A DNA stretch of 64,000 nucleotides from an uncultured Bacteroidales bacterium (GCA_905233275.1 CAJODR010000001.1:21329-85328); one strand, 5' to 3'. Positions 1-10,147 are shown, counted from the first letter of the stretch. The notes: a model not told the origin generated them from the letters alone. Numbers and translations are program-made.

Positions 1-251
1 AACGCCACGGGCACAAGTGACGCGGCATTGATGCCCGGCAGGCCTTCGGCGAAGAAATCCACGGCGAGACCTGTCGCAAATGCAATCAGCATGGATGCAA
101 CCTGGCCGACGCGAAGAGGAAGGCACAGGATCATGACCGGCAGGATGCTGAGCATGATGAAAGGCGTGAGATTCAGGAAGTTGCAGATCACCATCTGCGC
201 GATCACGAGCAGCACGAAGATCAATATGAATCCGGGTCCTGACTGTCTCAT
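1..251 (-). CDS. mreD: Rod shape-determining protein MreD-like, partial (runs off window start)
   Basis: Reverse-strand translation MRQSGPGFILIFVLLVIAQMVICNFLNLTPFIMLSILPVMILCLPLRVGQ..., hydrophobic, immediately downstream of mreC with ATGA start/stop overlap. Confidence 0.75.
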   Translation of the reverse strand, partial: MRQSGPGFILIFVLLVIAQMVICNFLNLTPFIMLSILPVMILCLPLRVGQVASMLIAFATGLAVDFFAEGLPGINAASLVPVA

Positions 252-1099
252 AGTCCTTTCTCCGCCGCTTTGCGTTCCAGTGCGGACAATTCATCCCTGC
301 CGGTATTCTTCACGATTGTGACGAATCGGAGGTTGGAGAAGTCCTGGAACAGATTGACTTCAATTTCGTAAGTGGATCCGTCCACGATCCTGGAGCCACC
401 GACGGTCCCGAGAGGAATTCCCGAGGGGAATATGCTCGAGTGGCCGCTGGTGTAGACCGTGTCGCCCGGAGAGAAGCGGTTTTGCAGGGGAATCTCCCTG
501 AGGCGGGCGCCTGAAGGATGGATCCCGTCCCAGGTCAGCGGCCCTGAAGTGCCGTCGATTCCGAGCCTGGTGCTGACGCTGACATCGGTGTTCTTGAGCG
601 ACAGGGCGAAGCTGTAGTGCTCGCCGACGACCTCGACGATGCCGACCACGCCGCTCCCGGTGATAATGCCGCAGTCGGTAGTGACGCCGTCTTCGGAGCC
701 TTTGTCGAGAAGAATGTAGTTGTGCTGGCTGTTGTTGCCGATTTTGATGACCGTCGCGGGGATCCAGGTGAATCCCTGGGGTTTGTATTCGGCGATCAGC
801 GCATCGGAGAGTTCTTCGCGGGATTCTGCGTCTTCGCCGTCGCGGTATTGTTCGAGGGCGAGGCGGAGGCGTACATTCTCTTCAGCAAGGGCCTGGTTGG
901 TCTCCTTGAGGGATGTGTAGTAGGATATGCTCCTGCTGCTTCCCCACAGCGTCATCATCACATGATGGCCGGCGCGGGATATCCAGAGCCCCTGCACTGA
1001 GCTGTCTGAGGAGAGCATATTGAGCGAAGCCATCTCCAGAAGTATGAAGACGGCTATGCTGAATAGGGCCGGAAGGACCTTTGCTTTTCCCCTGGGCAT
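248..1099 (-). CDS. mreC: Rod shape-determining protein MreC
   Basis: 283 aa, N-terminal TM, coiled coil, MreC-type beta domain (PATVIKIGNNSQHNYILLDKGSEDGV); adjacent to mreB. Confidence 0.93.
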   Translation of the reverse strand: MPRGKAKVLPALFSIAVFILLEMASLNMLSSDSSVQGLWISRAGHHVMMTLWGSSRSISYYTSLKETNQALAEENVRLRLALEQYRDGEDAESREELSDALIAEYKPQGFTWIPATVIKIGNNSQHNYILLDKGSEDGVTTDCGIITGSGVVGIVEVVGEHYSFALSLKNTDVSVSTRLGIDGTSGPLTWDGIHPSGARLREIPLQNRFSPGDTVYTSGHSSIFPSGIPLGTVGGSRIVDGSTYEIEVNLFQDFSNLRFVTIVKNTGRDELSALERKAAEKGL

Positions 1100-2121
1100 T
1101 ATCTCATGAGGAAGGAGTAGTTGTCCGTATTCTTAAGTGCGATACAGGTGCCTCTGGCGACCGCGCGGAGTGGATCCTCGGCCACGTGGAACGGAATGTT
1201 GACCTTCTCTGACAGACGCTTGTCGAGGCCGCGGAGTAGTGCGCCGCCGCCCGAGAGGAAGATACCGTTCTCGACGATGTCGGAATAGAGCTCCGGGGGA
1301 GTCTTTTCAAGGACGTGGAGGATTTCGCTCTCGATGCGGGCGACTGATTTGTCGAGGCAGTGGGCGATCTCCTGGTAATTGATGGTGGCGTCCACCGGGT
1401 GGGCGGTCATGAGGTTCGGACCGCGGGCGGTGAAGGGTTCGGGCTCCTCGTCGAGCTCGGGAATGACTGCGCCGACGGCGATCTTGATCTTCTCGGCGGT
1501 GATTTCACCGACCTTGATATTGTGCTGCTGGCGGAGATAGTTCTGGATATCGGTAGTGAAGACGTCGCCCGCGACGCGGATGCTGGCCTGCTCGACGATA
1601 CCGCCGAGGGAAATCACCGCAATCTCGGTGGTGCCGCCTCCGATGTCGACGACCATGTTGCCTTTAGGGGCTTCGACATCAAGACCGATACCGAGGGCCG
1701 CTGCCATAGGCTCGAAAATGAGGAAGACGTCGCGACCGCCGGCGTGCTCGGAAGAGTCGCGGACGGCCCTGATTTCGACTTCCGTCGAACCGGAGGGGAT
1801 GCCGACGACCATCTTGAGGTTGGGCTGGAACAGGTGACGGCGGCGGCCGTTGACCTGCTTGATGAATCCGCGGATCATCATCTCCGCGGCGTTGAAGTCG
1901 GCGATGACGCCGTCACGCAGGGGGCGGACAGTCTTGATGCCGGGATTGACCCTCTCGTGCATCAGCTTGGCTTTCTGGCCGAGGGCGATGCATTTGCCCG
2001 TATTGTTGTCGATGGCGACAATCGAGGGCTCGTCCAGGACAATCTTGTCGTTTTGGAAGACGACGGTGTTGGCGGTACCGAGGTCAACGGCGAGTTCCTG
2101 TGTCAGAAAAGAAAATGCCAT
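1099..2121 (-). CDS. mreB: Rod shape-determining protein MreB
   Basis: Actin-like motifs AVDLGTANTVVF, VVDIGGGTTEIAVISLGGIV, GIFLSGGGALLRGLDKRL. Confidence 0.98.
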   Translation of the reverse strand: MAFSFLTQELAVDLGTANTVVFQNDKIVLDEPSIVAIDNNTGKCIALGQKAKLMHERVNPGIKTVRPLRDGVIADFNAAEMMIRGFIKQVNGRRRHLFQPNLKMVVGIPSGSTEVEIRAVRDSSEHAGGRDVFLIFEPMAAALGIGLDVEAPKGNMVVDIGGGTTEIAVISLGGIVEQASIRVAGDVFTTDIQNYLRQQHNIKVGEITAEKIKIAVGAVIPELDEEPEPFTARGPNLMTAHPVDATINYQEIAHCLDKSVARIESEILHVLEKTPPELYSDIVENGIFLSGGGALLRGLDKRLSEKVNIPFHVAEDPLRAVARGTCIALKNTDNYSFLMR

Positions 2122-2179
2122 ATTTTTATAAGTCTAAAGCCTGAAAAATGGATAATCGTGTAAAGGTACGAAAAATTAT

Positions 2180-2187
2180 TATCTTTG
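2180..2187 (+). promoter_or_regulatory. Predicted Bacteroidetes -7 box TATCTTTG for ispD
   Basis: Matches TAnnTTTG consensus ~20 nt upstream of start codon. Confidence 0.6.
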
Positions 2188-2207
2188 TAAAAAAAAACGT
2201 GGGCCGA

Positions 2208-2894
2208 ATGGACAGAAAATTTTACCTTGTCGTTACAGCCGGCGGGACCGGCACCAGAATGGGCGCCGCAGTCCCCAAGCAGTTCCTTACTCTCGGAGGC
2301 AAACCCATTCTCCGAAGGACAATGGAGGCGTTTGAGAAGGCGTGCCCTTCCCTCAAAGTGGTCACGGTTCTGCCTTCCGCTTCGGTTGCTGACTGGAAGG
2401 ATTACTGCTTCAAAAGCAACTACAACCTGCCCCAGGTGATAGTGGAGGGCGGATTGACGCGATTCCATTCGGTTCAGGCTGCACTCTCGAGGGTGCCCGA
2501 CGGGGTGATCGTGGCGGTCCATGACGGGGTTCGTCCCCTCGTTCCGCCGGAGCTCATCTCGAGGATGATTTCGGAGATGGAAGACAAGGAGGCGCTGATC
2601 CCGGTAATACCTTCCGTGGATACGCTCAGGGTGCTTTCAAAAGGGGATGGCGGCGAACTCGCAGCCAGTGGCAGGGTCATTGACCGCAGCGAGATTTTTG
2701 CGGTCCAGACGCCTCAGATGTTCCGTTCGGAGCTGCTCAAGGCCGCTTATTCGCAGCCATACGACACCGCCTTCACCGATGACAGCTCCGTCGCCGAGCG
2801 TTTCGGCATCAAACTGTCATTCACTGAAGGCGTCAGGACCAATATCAAGATTACCACACCCGAGGACCTTGTCCTCGCAGAGAGACTGCTCTAG
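2208..2894 (+). CDS. ispD: 2-C-methyl-D-erythritol 4-phosphate cytidylyltransferase
   Basis: VVTAGGTGTRMGAAVPKQFLTLGGKPIL and VHDGVRPLVPPELI motifs; start chosen at MDRKFY downstream of -7 box. Confidence 0.95.
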   Translation: MDRKFYLVVTAGGTGTRMGAAVPKQFLTLGGKPILRRTMEAFEKACPSLKVVTVLPSASVADWKDYCFKSNYNLPQVIVEGGLTRFHSVQAALSRVPDGVIVAVHDGVRPLVPPELISRMISEMEDKEALIPVIPSVDTLRVLSKGDGGELAASGRVIDRSEIFAVQTPQMFRSELLKAAYSQPYDTAFTDDSSVAERFGIKLSFTEGVRTNIKITTPEDLVLAERLL

Positions 2895-3391
2895 CCGCGG
2901 TTTCCGCCGGTGAAGCTGGTGTTCTTGTAGTCTTTCACCCAGACCTGGCGCTCGATGGCCTGGTCGAGGGAAATCATGGTTTCAGTCGACTGGATGTAAG
3001 GAATCTTCTGGATGGTGTTGAGGAGCACCTCCATCAGATGGTCGTTGTCAAAGCAATATACCTTTGCGAGGATTCCGTATTTGCCGGTAACAAAGTGGCA
3101 TTCAACTATTTCCGGAATCTGCTTGAGGTAGGAGATCACTTCGATATACTTGTTGGCTTCCGACAGCGAAATGCTGACGAATGCGCAGATGTTGAGGCCA
3201 AGGGCCTGGGGCTTTACGAGCAGACGGCTGCCGGTGATGACGCCGCTGGCTTCGAGCCGTTTGACCCTCTGGTGAATGGCGGCGCCGGAAACGCCTATGT
3301 CGCGGGCGATTTCCAGAAACGGCATCCTGGCATTCTTGACGAGATGCGCGAGGATCTGTTTGTCGATGTTGTCGATATGGTCTATCGTCAT
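2891..3391 (-). CDS. Lrp/AsnC family transcriptional regulator
   Basis: N-terminal HTH (MPFLEIARDIGVSGAAIHQRVKRLEASGVITG) plus RAM/AsnC ligand domain. Confidence 0.92.
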   Translation of the reverse strand: MTIDHIDNIDKQILAHLVKNARMPFLEIARDIGVSGAAIHQRVKRLEASGVITGSRLLVKPQALGLNICAFVSISLSEANKYIEVISYLKQIPEIVECHFVTGKYGILAKVYCFDNDHLMEVLLNTIQKIPYIQSTETMISLDQAIERQVWVKDYKNTSFTGGNRG

Positions 3392-3407
3392 TGTGAGAGG
3401 GATATGG

Positions 3408-5672
3408 TTATTTCTTGTTGTCTGAGATGATGGCCCTGCAGTCCTGCTCGGTGAGGGATTCTGCCTTCTTGCCGCGTGGAATCCTGTAATTGACGCCTCC
3501 GGCCTTGATGTACGGGCCGTATTTGCCCTTGAGAATCAGGATGTCACCGAAATCGCTGATCACGCTGCCTGCCGGTGCGCTTCCGCTGAGAAGGGGAGCC
3601 GCCTCGTCGAGGGTGAACGTGAGGGGATCCTTGCCTTTCGGGAGGGACACGTTGGTAGTGCCGTATTTGATATAGGGGCCGAATCTTCCCTTGGTCACGA
3701 CCACGGGAATGCCGTTAATCTCACCGAGAGTCCTCGGGAGCGAGAACAGGGCGAGAGCCTCCTCGAGCGTGATTGTTTCGATGAGCTGGCCCTTTTCGAG
3801 CGAAGCGAACTGGCGTGAATCCTCGTCGCCCTTCTGCACGTACGGGCCGTACTGGCCGAACCTTGCAGTGACGGGAAGTCCGGTCTCCGGATCGTTTCCG
3901 AGGAAGCGCGAGACGCGGCTCTTGCCTCCTTCCTTGACGGTGTCTTCGACGGTGGCGTGGAAGGGTTTGTAGAAGTCGGCGATGACTTCGTTCCACCTCT
4001 TGCCGCCCTCGGCGATTTCGTCGAAATCCTTTTCGACCCTGGCCGTGAAATCGTAGTCCACGATGCCCGGAAAATGCGCCACCAGATAGTCTGAGACAAT
4101 GATTCCGATCTCCTGGGGGAGGAGCTTGCCCTTATCCGCACCGACCGTTTCGGTCTTGTGGGAGGGGGTGATGGTGTCGCCCTTTAGAGTCAGGTTGGTG
4201 ACCGTCACCTTGCGGCCTTCCTTGTCACCTTTGACGAGGTAGCCTCTCGCGGTGGTGAGGGTTGAAATTGTGGGGGCGTATGTCGAGGGCCGGCCGATGC
4301 CGAGCTCTTCGAGTTTCTTGACGAGGGTGGCCTCGGAATAGCGCGGAGGTGCCTGGGTGAATTTGCAGGCTGCTGTGATCTGCTTGTCAGTCATCGCGCA
4401 TCCGGTGTTGAGGCTAGGAAGTACCACGGAGCCGGCGGCCGTCCCGTTCTCGGAAGATTCGCTGTAAAGCTTGAGGAAGCCGTCGAACAGGATTTCAGTG
4501 GCCTGGGCCGAATAGACTGCGCCCCTGTCGGAAGTGATGGTGAGCGTCGTTCCGAGTACCCTTGCATCGGCCATCTGTGAGGCTACGGTGCGCTTCCAGA
4601 TAAGGTCGTAGAGCTTCTTCTCTTGTGCCGTGCCTTCGATCGAGGGATTGGCGATATAGGTGGGACGAATGGCCTCGTGCGCCTCCTGCGCTCCCTTGCT
4701 GTGCGTCTTGTACTGGCGGGGATGGGAATATTCTTCTCCGAAATTGTCGCAGATGAGCTGCTTGGCGGAGTTGATGGCGAGTGACGACAGGTTCGTCGAA
4801 TCGGTCCTCATGTAGGTGATAAGTCCCTTTTCGTAGAGCTGCTGGGCGATGCGCATCGTAGCGCTGACGGGGAAGCGGAGTCGCCTGGAGGCCTCCTGCT
4901 GAAGTGTCGAGGTGGTAAACGGCGCTGCCGGGAAGCGGGTGCCTTCCTTCTTTTCGGCGGATGTGAGCGTGTACTTGGCTCCAATGCTCTCGCGGAGGAA
5001 ATCCTCTGCCTCCTCCATGGAGACGAATCTGTGGTCGAGGACGGCCGTAACCTTTGTCGCGGCTGGGGTGCCTTCCGGGTGGAATACCGCTTCGACGCGG
5101 TAGAATGATTCTTCGCCGAAGGCCATTATTTCCTTTTCGCGGTCCACCACGAGGCGGAGAGCCACGGACTGGACCCTGCCGGCGGAGAGCTTCGGCTGGA
5201 TCTTGCGCCAGAGGACGGGAGACAACTCGAATCCCACGAGGCGGTCGAGGACGCGGCGCGCCTGCTGGGCGGCCACCATATTCATATCTATATTGCGGGG
5301 ATGCTCGACGGCTTCGAGGATGGCGTGCTTGGTGATTTCGTGGAAAACGATGCGCCTGGTTTTTGCGGCGGGGAGCCCGAGAGTCTCGGCAAGGTGCCAG
5401 GAAATGGCTTCTCCTTCACGGTCCTCATCGGATGCGAGCCATACGATATCGGACTTTTCGGCGAGTTTGCGGAGGTCGGCGACTACTTTGCGCTTGTCGG
5501 CCGGGACGACATATTCCGGTGCGAATCCGTTGCGGATATCAACGCTCAGCTTGTTATCCTGGAGATCGCGGATATGTCCGAAACTGGGTTTTACCGTAAA
5601 TCCTTGTCCAAGAAACTTCTGTATGGTGCCGGCTTTGGCCGGGGATTCTACTATAACCAGATTGTCTGCCAT
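3408..5672 (-). CDS. topA: DNA topoisomerase I
   Basis: LVIVESPAKAGTIQKFLG, SDEDREGEAISWHLAE, GLITYMRTDSTNLS; repeated FGPYIKYG C-terminal modules. Confidence 0.97.
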   Translation of the reverse strand: MADNLVIVESPAKAGTIQKFLGQGFTVKPSFGHIRDLQDNKLSVDIRNGFAPEYVVPADKRKVVADLRKLAEKSDIVWLASDEDREGEAISWHLAETLGLPAAKTRRIVFHEITKHAILEAVEHPRNIDMNMVAAQQARRVLDRLVGFELSPVLWRKIQPKLSAGRVQSVALRLVVDREKEIMAFGEESFYRVEAVFHPEGTPAATKVTAVLDHRFVSMEEAEDFLRESIGAKYTLTSAEKKEGTRFPAAPFTTSTLQQEASRRLRFPVSATMRIAQQLYEKGLITYMRTDSTNLSSLAINSAKQLICDNFGEEYSHPRQYKTHSKGAQEAHEAIRPTYIANPSIEGTAQEKKLYDLIWKRTVASQMADARVLGTTLTITSDRGAVYSAQATEILFDGFLKLYSESSENGTAAGSVVLPSLNTGCAMTDKQITAACKFTQAPPRYSEATLVKKLEELGIGRPSTYAPTISTLTTARGYLVKGDKEGRKVTVTNLTLKGDTITPSHKTETVGADKGKLLPQEIGIIVSDYLVAHFPGIVDYDFTARVEKDFDEIAEGGKRWNEVIADFYKPFHATVEDTVKEGGKSRVSRFLGNDPETGLPVTARFGQYGPYVQKGDEDSRQFASLEKGQLIETITLEEALALFSLPRTLGEINGIPVVVTKGRFGPYIKYGTTNVSLPKGKDPLTFTLDEAAPLLSGSAPAGSVISDFGDILILKGKYGPYIKAGGVNYRIPRGKKAESLTEQDCRAIISDNKK

Positions 5673-5800
5673 CACTTTTCCTTTCAAATTTTCTGCAAAG
5701 TAAAGCAGAATCCGGGAATTATTCCAAATTTATTCGTTAAATTTGTCAATTGAAAAATATTTTACCCAGCTATTAGCTGTGTAAACAAATTTCGTCCGAT

Positions 5801-8212
5801 ATGAACGTAAAGACAAGAAAAACCATAGTTATAGTCTTCTGGTCGCTTTTCGGTGCCGGCGTCCTCTCCGTCATCCTGCTCCTTGCCGCAGCGAGGATCT
5901 GGGGAGATCTCCCGTCCTTCGAGCAGCTGGAGGACCCGACCAACAACGAGGCCACCCTCATCTTCTCGGCTGACGGCGACACCCTCGCCACCATGTTCCG
6001 CGAAAACCGCATCAACGTCACCCTGGACAACATGTCCCCGTACCTCGTCTATGCGGCAGTGGCGACTGAGGACGCCAGGTTTTACGAGCATTCGGGCATC
6101 GATATCCCGAGTCTCGGCCGTGTGGCTTTCAAGACCCTCATCGGAGGCGACAGTTCCCAGGGCGGCGGCAGTACCATCACCCAGCAGCTCGCCAAAAACA
6201 TCTACGAGGCCGATGACAAGCGCCAGCGCAACATTCGCTCAAAGGCCAAAATGGTCTGGGTCAAGATGGAGGAATGGGTGACCGCCATGCAGCTCGAGCG
6301 CCGCTACACCAAGGACGAAATCATGGAGCTCTACCTCAACACCGTTGAGTTCAGCTATAATACAAAAGGTATAGACCGCGCCGCCAAGAGCTTCTTCGGC
6401 AAGCAGCCGCGCGACCTCGACATCGCCGAGAGCGCGACTCTCATCGCGATGATCAACAAGCCCACCCGCTACAACCCCTGCATCAATCCCGACAAGGCCC
6501 TCGAGAGGCGCAACCTCGTGATTTCCAGGATGGCGGAGGCTGGATTCATCACCGCCGCCGAGGCCGATTCCGCAAAGCGCGAATCCCAGGACGCCTACAT
6601 CCACTTCACCGTCCAGGACCACAACGCCGGCATGGCCCTCTACTTCCGCGACATGCTCAAGCGCGAAATGAACGCCACCCGCCCGGTCCGCGAAAACTAC
6701 CTCTATCCTGAAGAATACACAGCCGACTCCCTCCGCTGGGAGCGCGACGACCTCTACGGCTGGGTCGAAAAGACCCGCAAGGCCGACGGATCCAAATACG
6801 ACCTTGAGACCGACGGTCTCCGTATCTACACCACCATCGATTCCCGCATGCAGCGCTACGCGGAAGAGGCTGTCGCCGAATTCCTCGGCGGCGAAATGCA
6901 GCCCGCCTTCAACAAGGAGCAGTCCCGCAATTCCAAGGCTCCGTTCGCCGCAGAGGTGACCCAGGAGCAGATGGACCGCAGCATGCGCATGTCCCGCAGG
7001 ACCTCCGACCGCTACAAGAGCCTTGTCGCGAGGGGCGCCTCCGACAGCGAGATCGAGAAGGAATTCTCCACTCCGGTGCGCATGTCCGTATTCGCCTGGA
7101 AAAACGAGGGCACCAAGAAAGAACCGCACTGGGTTGGCTCCAGGGTCGATACCACGATGACCCCGACCGATTCGCTCAAATACTACAAGAACATACTTCG
7201 CGCGGCATTTGTCGCCGTCGAGCCGGAGACAGGGCACGTCAGGGCATACGTGGGCGGCCCGGACTACCGCAGCTTCAAGTTTGACAACGCCCGCCAGTCA
7301 CTCGCCTCCAACGGCGAATTCCAGGGCAAACGCCAGGTAGGCTCCACCATTAAGCCCTACCTCTACACCCTCGCGATGCAGTCGGGCATGAATCCCTGCA
7401 CCCCGGTTGTCAACGTATCCCAGACCTTCATGATCGGCCCTGACCGGGAATGGACCCCGCGTTCGACCGACCGCGGCGACTGGATCGGCAAGACCGTCAC
7501 CCTCAAATGGGGCCTCACCAATTCGTCCAACAACATTTCCGCATACCTCATGAAGCAGTTCGGCCCGGACGCCATGGCGCACATGATGCGCAAGATGGGT
7601 ATCTCGTCCCACCTCGACGTGGTCCCGGCCCTCTGCGTCGGTGCGGCTGACCTCTCGGTGCTCGAGATGGTCGCGGCCTATAATACATTCCCCTCCAGGG
7701 GCGTATTCATCGAGCCGATGTTCGTCACCCGCATTGAGGACAAGGAAGGCAATGTGATATCCGAATTCGCCCCGCGCCGCCATGAGGCAATCAGCGCGTC
7801 GACGGCCTATCTGATGGTCGACCTGATGCAGGGCGTCGTCAACGCAGGTACCGCCCAGCGCCTCCGCAGCTCGGCATACTACAACCTCAAAGGCCAGATC
7901 GCCGGCAAAACCGGTACCACCAACAACAATACCGACGGCTGGTTCATCGGCTATACCCCGACCATTACGGCCGGCTGCTGGGTAGGCGGCGAGGACAAAA
8001 ACGTCCACCCGTCCATGGCGCTCGGCCAGGGCGCCCATTCGGCTTTGCCCATCTGGGGTATCTGGATGAAGAAAGTCATGGCGGACGGCACCCTCGGCGT
8101 CACCGAGCATGACACGTTCACGGCACCTCCCGGAGGCGGCGGATACGGATGCACCGGCGGCGACAGCGACGAGAATTACACAACCGAAGAAGAAGAGAAT
8201 TATTTCGAATAA
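5801..8212 (+). CDS. mrcA: Penicillin-binding protein 1A (transglycosylase/transpeptidase)
   Basis: GT51 motif ATEDARFYEHSGID, GGGSTITQQLAKN; transpeptidase motifs GSTIKPYLY and GKTGTTNNNTDGWFIGYTP. Confidence 0.95.
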   Translation: MNVKTRKTIVIVFWSLFGAGVLSVILLLAAARIWGDLPSFEQLEDPTNNEATLIFSADGDTLATMFRENRINVTLDNMSPYLVYAAVATEDARFYEHSGIDIPSLGRVAFKTLIGGDSSQGGGSTITQQLAKNIYEADDKRQRNIRSKAKMVWVKMEEWVTAMQLERRYTKDEIMELYLNTVEFSYNTKGIDRAAKSFFGKQPRDLDIAESATLIAMINKPTRYNPCINPDKALERRNLVISRMAEAGFITAAEADSAKRESQDAYIHFTVQDHNAGMALYFRDMLKREMNATRPVRENYLYPEEYTADSLRWERDDLYGWVEKTRKADGSKYDLETDGLRIYTTIDSRMQRYAEEAVAEFLGGEMQPAFNKEQSRNSKAPFAAEVTQEQMDRSMRMSRRTSDRYKSLVARGASDSEIEKEFSTPVRMSVFAWKNEGTKKEPHWVGSRVDTTMTPTDSLKYYKNILRAAFVAVEPETGHVRAYVGGPDYRSFKFDNARQSLASNGEFQGKRQVGSTIKPYLYTLAMQSGMNPCTPVVNVSQTFMIGPDREWTPRSTDRGDWIGKTVTLKWGLTNSSNNISAYLMKQFGPDAMAHMMRKMGISSHLDVVPALCVGAADLSVLEMVAAYNTFPSRGVFIEPMFVTRIEDKEGNVISEFAPRRHEAISASTAYLMVDLMQGVVNAGTAQRLRSSAYYNLKGQIAGKTGTTNNNTDGWFIGYTPTITAGCWVGGEDKNVHPSMALGQGAHSALPIWGIWMKKVMADGTLGVTEHDTFTAPPGGGGYGCTGGDSDENYTTEEEENYFE

Positions 8213-8216
8213 TACC

Positions 8217-9236
8217 ATGTCCAAGTATCAGTCCATAGCAGTCATCTACGGCAGCGATTCCTCCGAATGGGAGGTTGCATGCCGGAGCGGTGAATACACC
8301 GCATCGCGTCTCGACGACACCCGTTTCGACATCTATGAGATATTCGCCCGGTTCGGCAAATGGTCCCTCGTGGCCATGAGGAGCCGCAATTCGATGCGTG
8401 TCACCTTCCCCGAGGAGGCCCGTCCGGAGGTGGACAAGACGGATTTCTCCGTCAAGGTCCTCGGCCGCAAGGTCAAATTCGACTACGCCTATATCATGCA
8501 GCACGGCGTTCCCGGCGAGACCGGACAGATACAGGGCTATCTCGAGATTCTCGGCGTCCCGTTCTCTTCCTGCAGTTCGTTCGTCTCGGCGGTCGCATTC
8601 GACAAATACAGCTGCAAGAGCTATTTGAGGGACGTTCCGTTCGTCAAGCTCGCTCCGGATGCGTTCATCCGCAAGGGTGACGACGTGGAGGCATTTGCCA
8701 AGAGCACCGCACGCCAGCTCGGCTTCCCGCTCTTTGTCAAGCCGACGAGCGGCGGATCGTCATTCGGCATTACAAAGGTTAAGGATGAGGCGGCTCTCGC
8801 CGAGGCTGTCAGGTTCGCCTATACCGAAAGCGAGACCGTGATTGTCGAAAAGGGTATTCCCGGAAGGGAATTCACCTGCGCGGCCTACACCGGCAAGGAT
8901 GGCGTCATGACTCTCCCTGTCATTGAAATCGTCAGCCAGAACGACTACTTCGACTACGACGCAAAATACAACGGCCACAGCGACGAAATCTGCCCTGCAC
9001 CGATTCCGGATGAGAAATCCGCCCTCATTCAGGAGACCACGGCGCAGATTTATTCCCGCCTCGGCTGCAAGGGTATTGTGCGCATCGACTACATTGACCA
9101 TCCGGAGGAGGGACTCTACTTCCTTGAGATCAACACGATTCCGGGCATGACCAGCGCATCGCTCGTTCCCAAGATGGTCAGGACCGCCGGTCTCGACATG
9201 ACCGAATTCCTCTCTACCATCATCGACCACTCCTAA
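8217..9236 (+). CDS. ddl: D-alanine--D-alanine ligase
   Basis: ATP-grasp: FPLFVKPTSGGSSFGITKV, EKGIPGREFTCAAYTG, FLEINTIPGMTSASLVP. Confidence 0.95.
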   Translation: MSKYQSIAVIYGSDSSEWEVACRSGEYTASRLDDTRFDIYEIFARFGKWSLVAMRSRNSMRVTFPEEARPEVDKTDFSVKVLGRKVKFDYAYIMQHGVPGETGQIQGYLEILGVPFSSCSSFVSAVAFDKYSCKSYLRDVPFVKLAPDAFIRKGDDVEAFAKSTARQLGFPLFVKPTSGGSSFGITKVKDEAALAEAVRFAYTESETVIVEKGIPGREFTCAAYTGKDGVMTLPVIEIVSQNDYFDYDAKYNGHSDEICPAPIPDEKSALIQETTAQIYSRLGCKGIVRIDYIDHPEEGLYFLEINTIPGMTSASLVPKMVRTAGLDMTEFLSTIIDHS

Positions 9237-9242
9237 GCGGCC

Positions 9243-10127
9243 GTGCTCCTCAGGGACTTCATCCGCAGCGGCATCGAAGCTCTCGGGCATCTCTACCCCG
9301 AGGCCGAGGCCCGCGGAATCATACTCTCCCTGACGGAGAATATCCTCGGCACGCGCAGCTACACGCACATAATCGAACCCGAAACTGTCATCGATCCGGA
9401 GAAACTACGGGTGCTTGAATCTGCCATGGAGAGGCTTTCTGACGGTGAGCCCATACAGTATGTAATCGGCCGTACAGAGTTCTGCGGGCGCGTTTTCCAG
9501 GTGACTCCGGCCGTGTTGATTCCCCGTCCGGAGACTGAGATGCTCTGCGCCGAGGCTATCAGGATTGCGGCGCCAGGCGCTCGCATCCTCGACCTCTGCA
9601 CCGGCAGCGGCTGCATCGCCTGGACACTAGCCCTCTCAGTCCCCGAAGCGCACGTGGTCGGGATTGATGTGTCCGTAGCGGCACTGTCTGTGGCAGCTTC
9701 CCAGGAGAGACTTGTTTCTGTCATTTCGAGCGGAGTCGAAGCCGGAGCCGAGAAATCTCCTTCCTTCATTCAGGCCGACATTTTCGGCCCGGTGCCTTCT
9801 GATCTCGGCCAGTTCGACCTGATTGTGTCGAACCCTCCATACGTGCTGGAGTCGGAAAAAGCGGCGATGAGGCGCAATGTCCTCGGGTATGAGCCGGAGC
9901 TGGCGCTTTTCGTCCCCGACAGCGATCCGCTGCGCTTTTACCGCGAAATTGCCCGCTGGGCGGGGGCCCTTCTCGTTCCCGGAGGCAGCGGCATAGTTGA
10001 GATAAACGAGGCTCTCGGGGAGGAAACTGCGGCCCTTTTCCGGGACGAAGGATTGGTTTCCGTTCGGATTCTTCAGGATTTTTTCGGAAAAAACCGCTTC
10101 GTTCTCTTCCAAAAAGCGACCGTGTAA
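9243..10127 (+). CDS. prmC: Peptide chain release factor N5-glutamine methyltransferase PrmC (GTG start)
   Basis: DLCTGSGCIAW and catalytic DLIVSNPPYVLESE; directly after ddl. Confidence 0.93.
   Translation: MLLRDFIRSGIEALGHLYPEAEARGIILSLTENILGTRSYTHIIEPETVIDPEKLRVLESAMERLSDGEPIQYVIGRTEFCGRVFQVTPAVLIPRPETEMLCAEAIRIAAPGARILDLCTGSGCIAWTLALSVPEAHVVGIDVSVAALSVAASQERLVSVISSGVEAGAEKSPSFIQADIFGPVPSDLGQFDLIVSNPPYVLESEKAAMRRNVLGYEPELALFVPDSDPLRFYREIARWAGALLVPGGSGIVEINEALGEETAALFRDEGLVSVRILQDFFGKNRFVLFQKATV
9719..9758 (+). repeat. Dispersed REP-like element, copy 1, inside prmC
   Basis: TGTCATTTCGAGCGGAGTCGAAGCCGGAGCCGAGAAATCT; first 17 nt and last 10 nt identical to copy 3. Confidence 0.8.
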
Positions 10128-10147
10128 GCGCCTGTAAGGGCGTTTTT
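10126..10147 (+). terminator. Candidate terminator downstream of prmC
   Basis: Short stem AAGCGCC-tgtaag-GGCGTTT followed by T run. Confidence 0.5.

Noticed and set aside
6239-8224. Long - strand ORFs (332 and 308 aa)
   Set aside because: Shadow ORFs opposite PBP1A, which carries all catalytic motifs.
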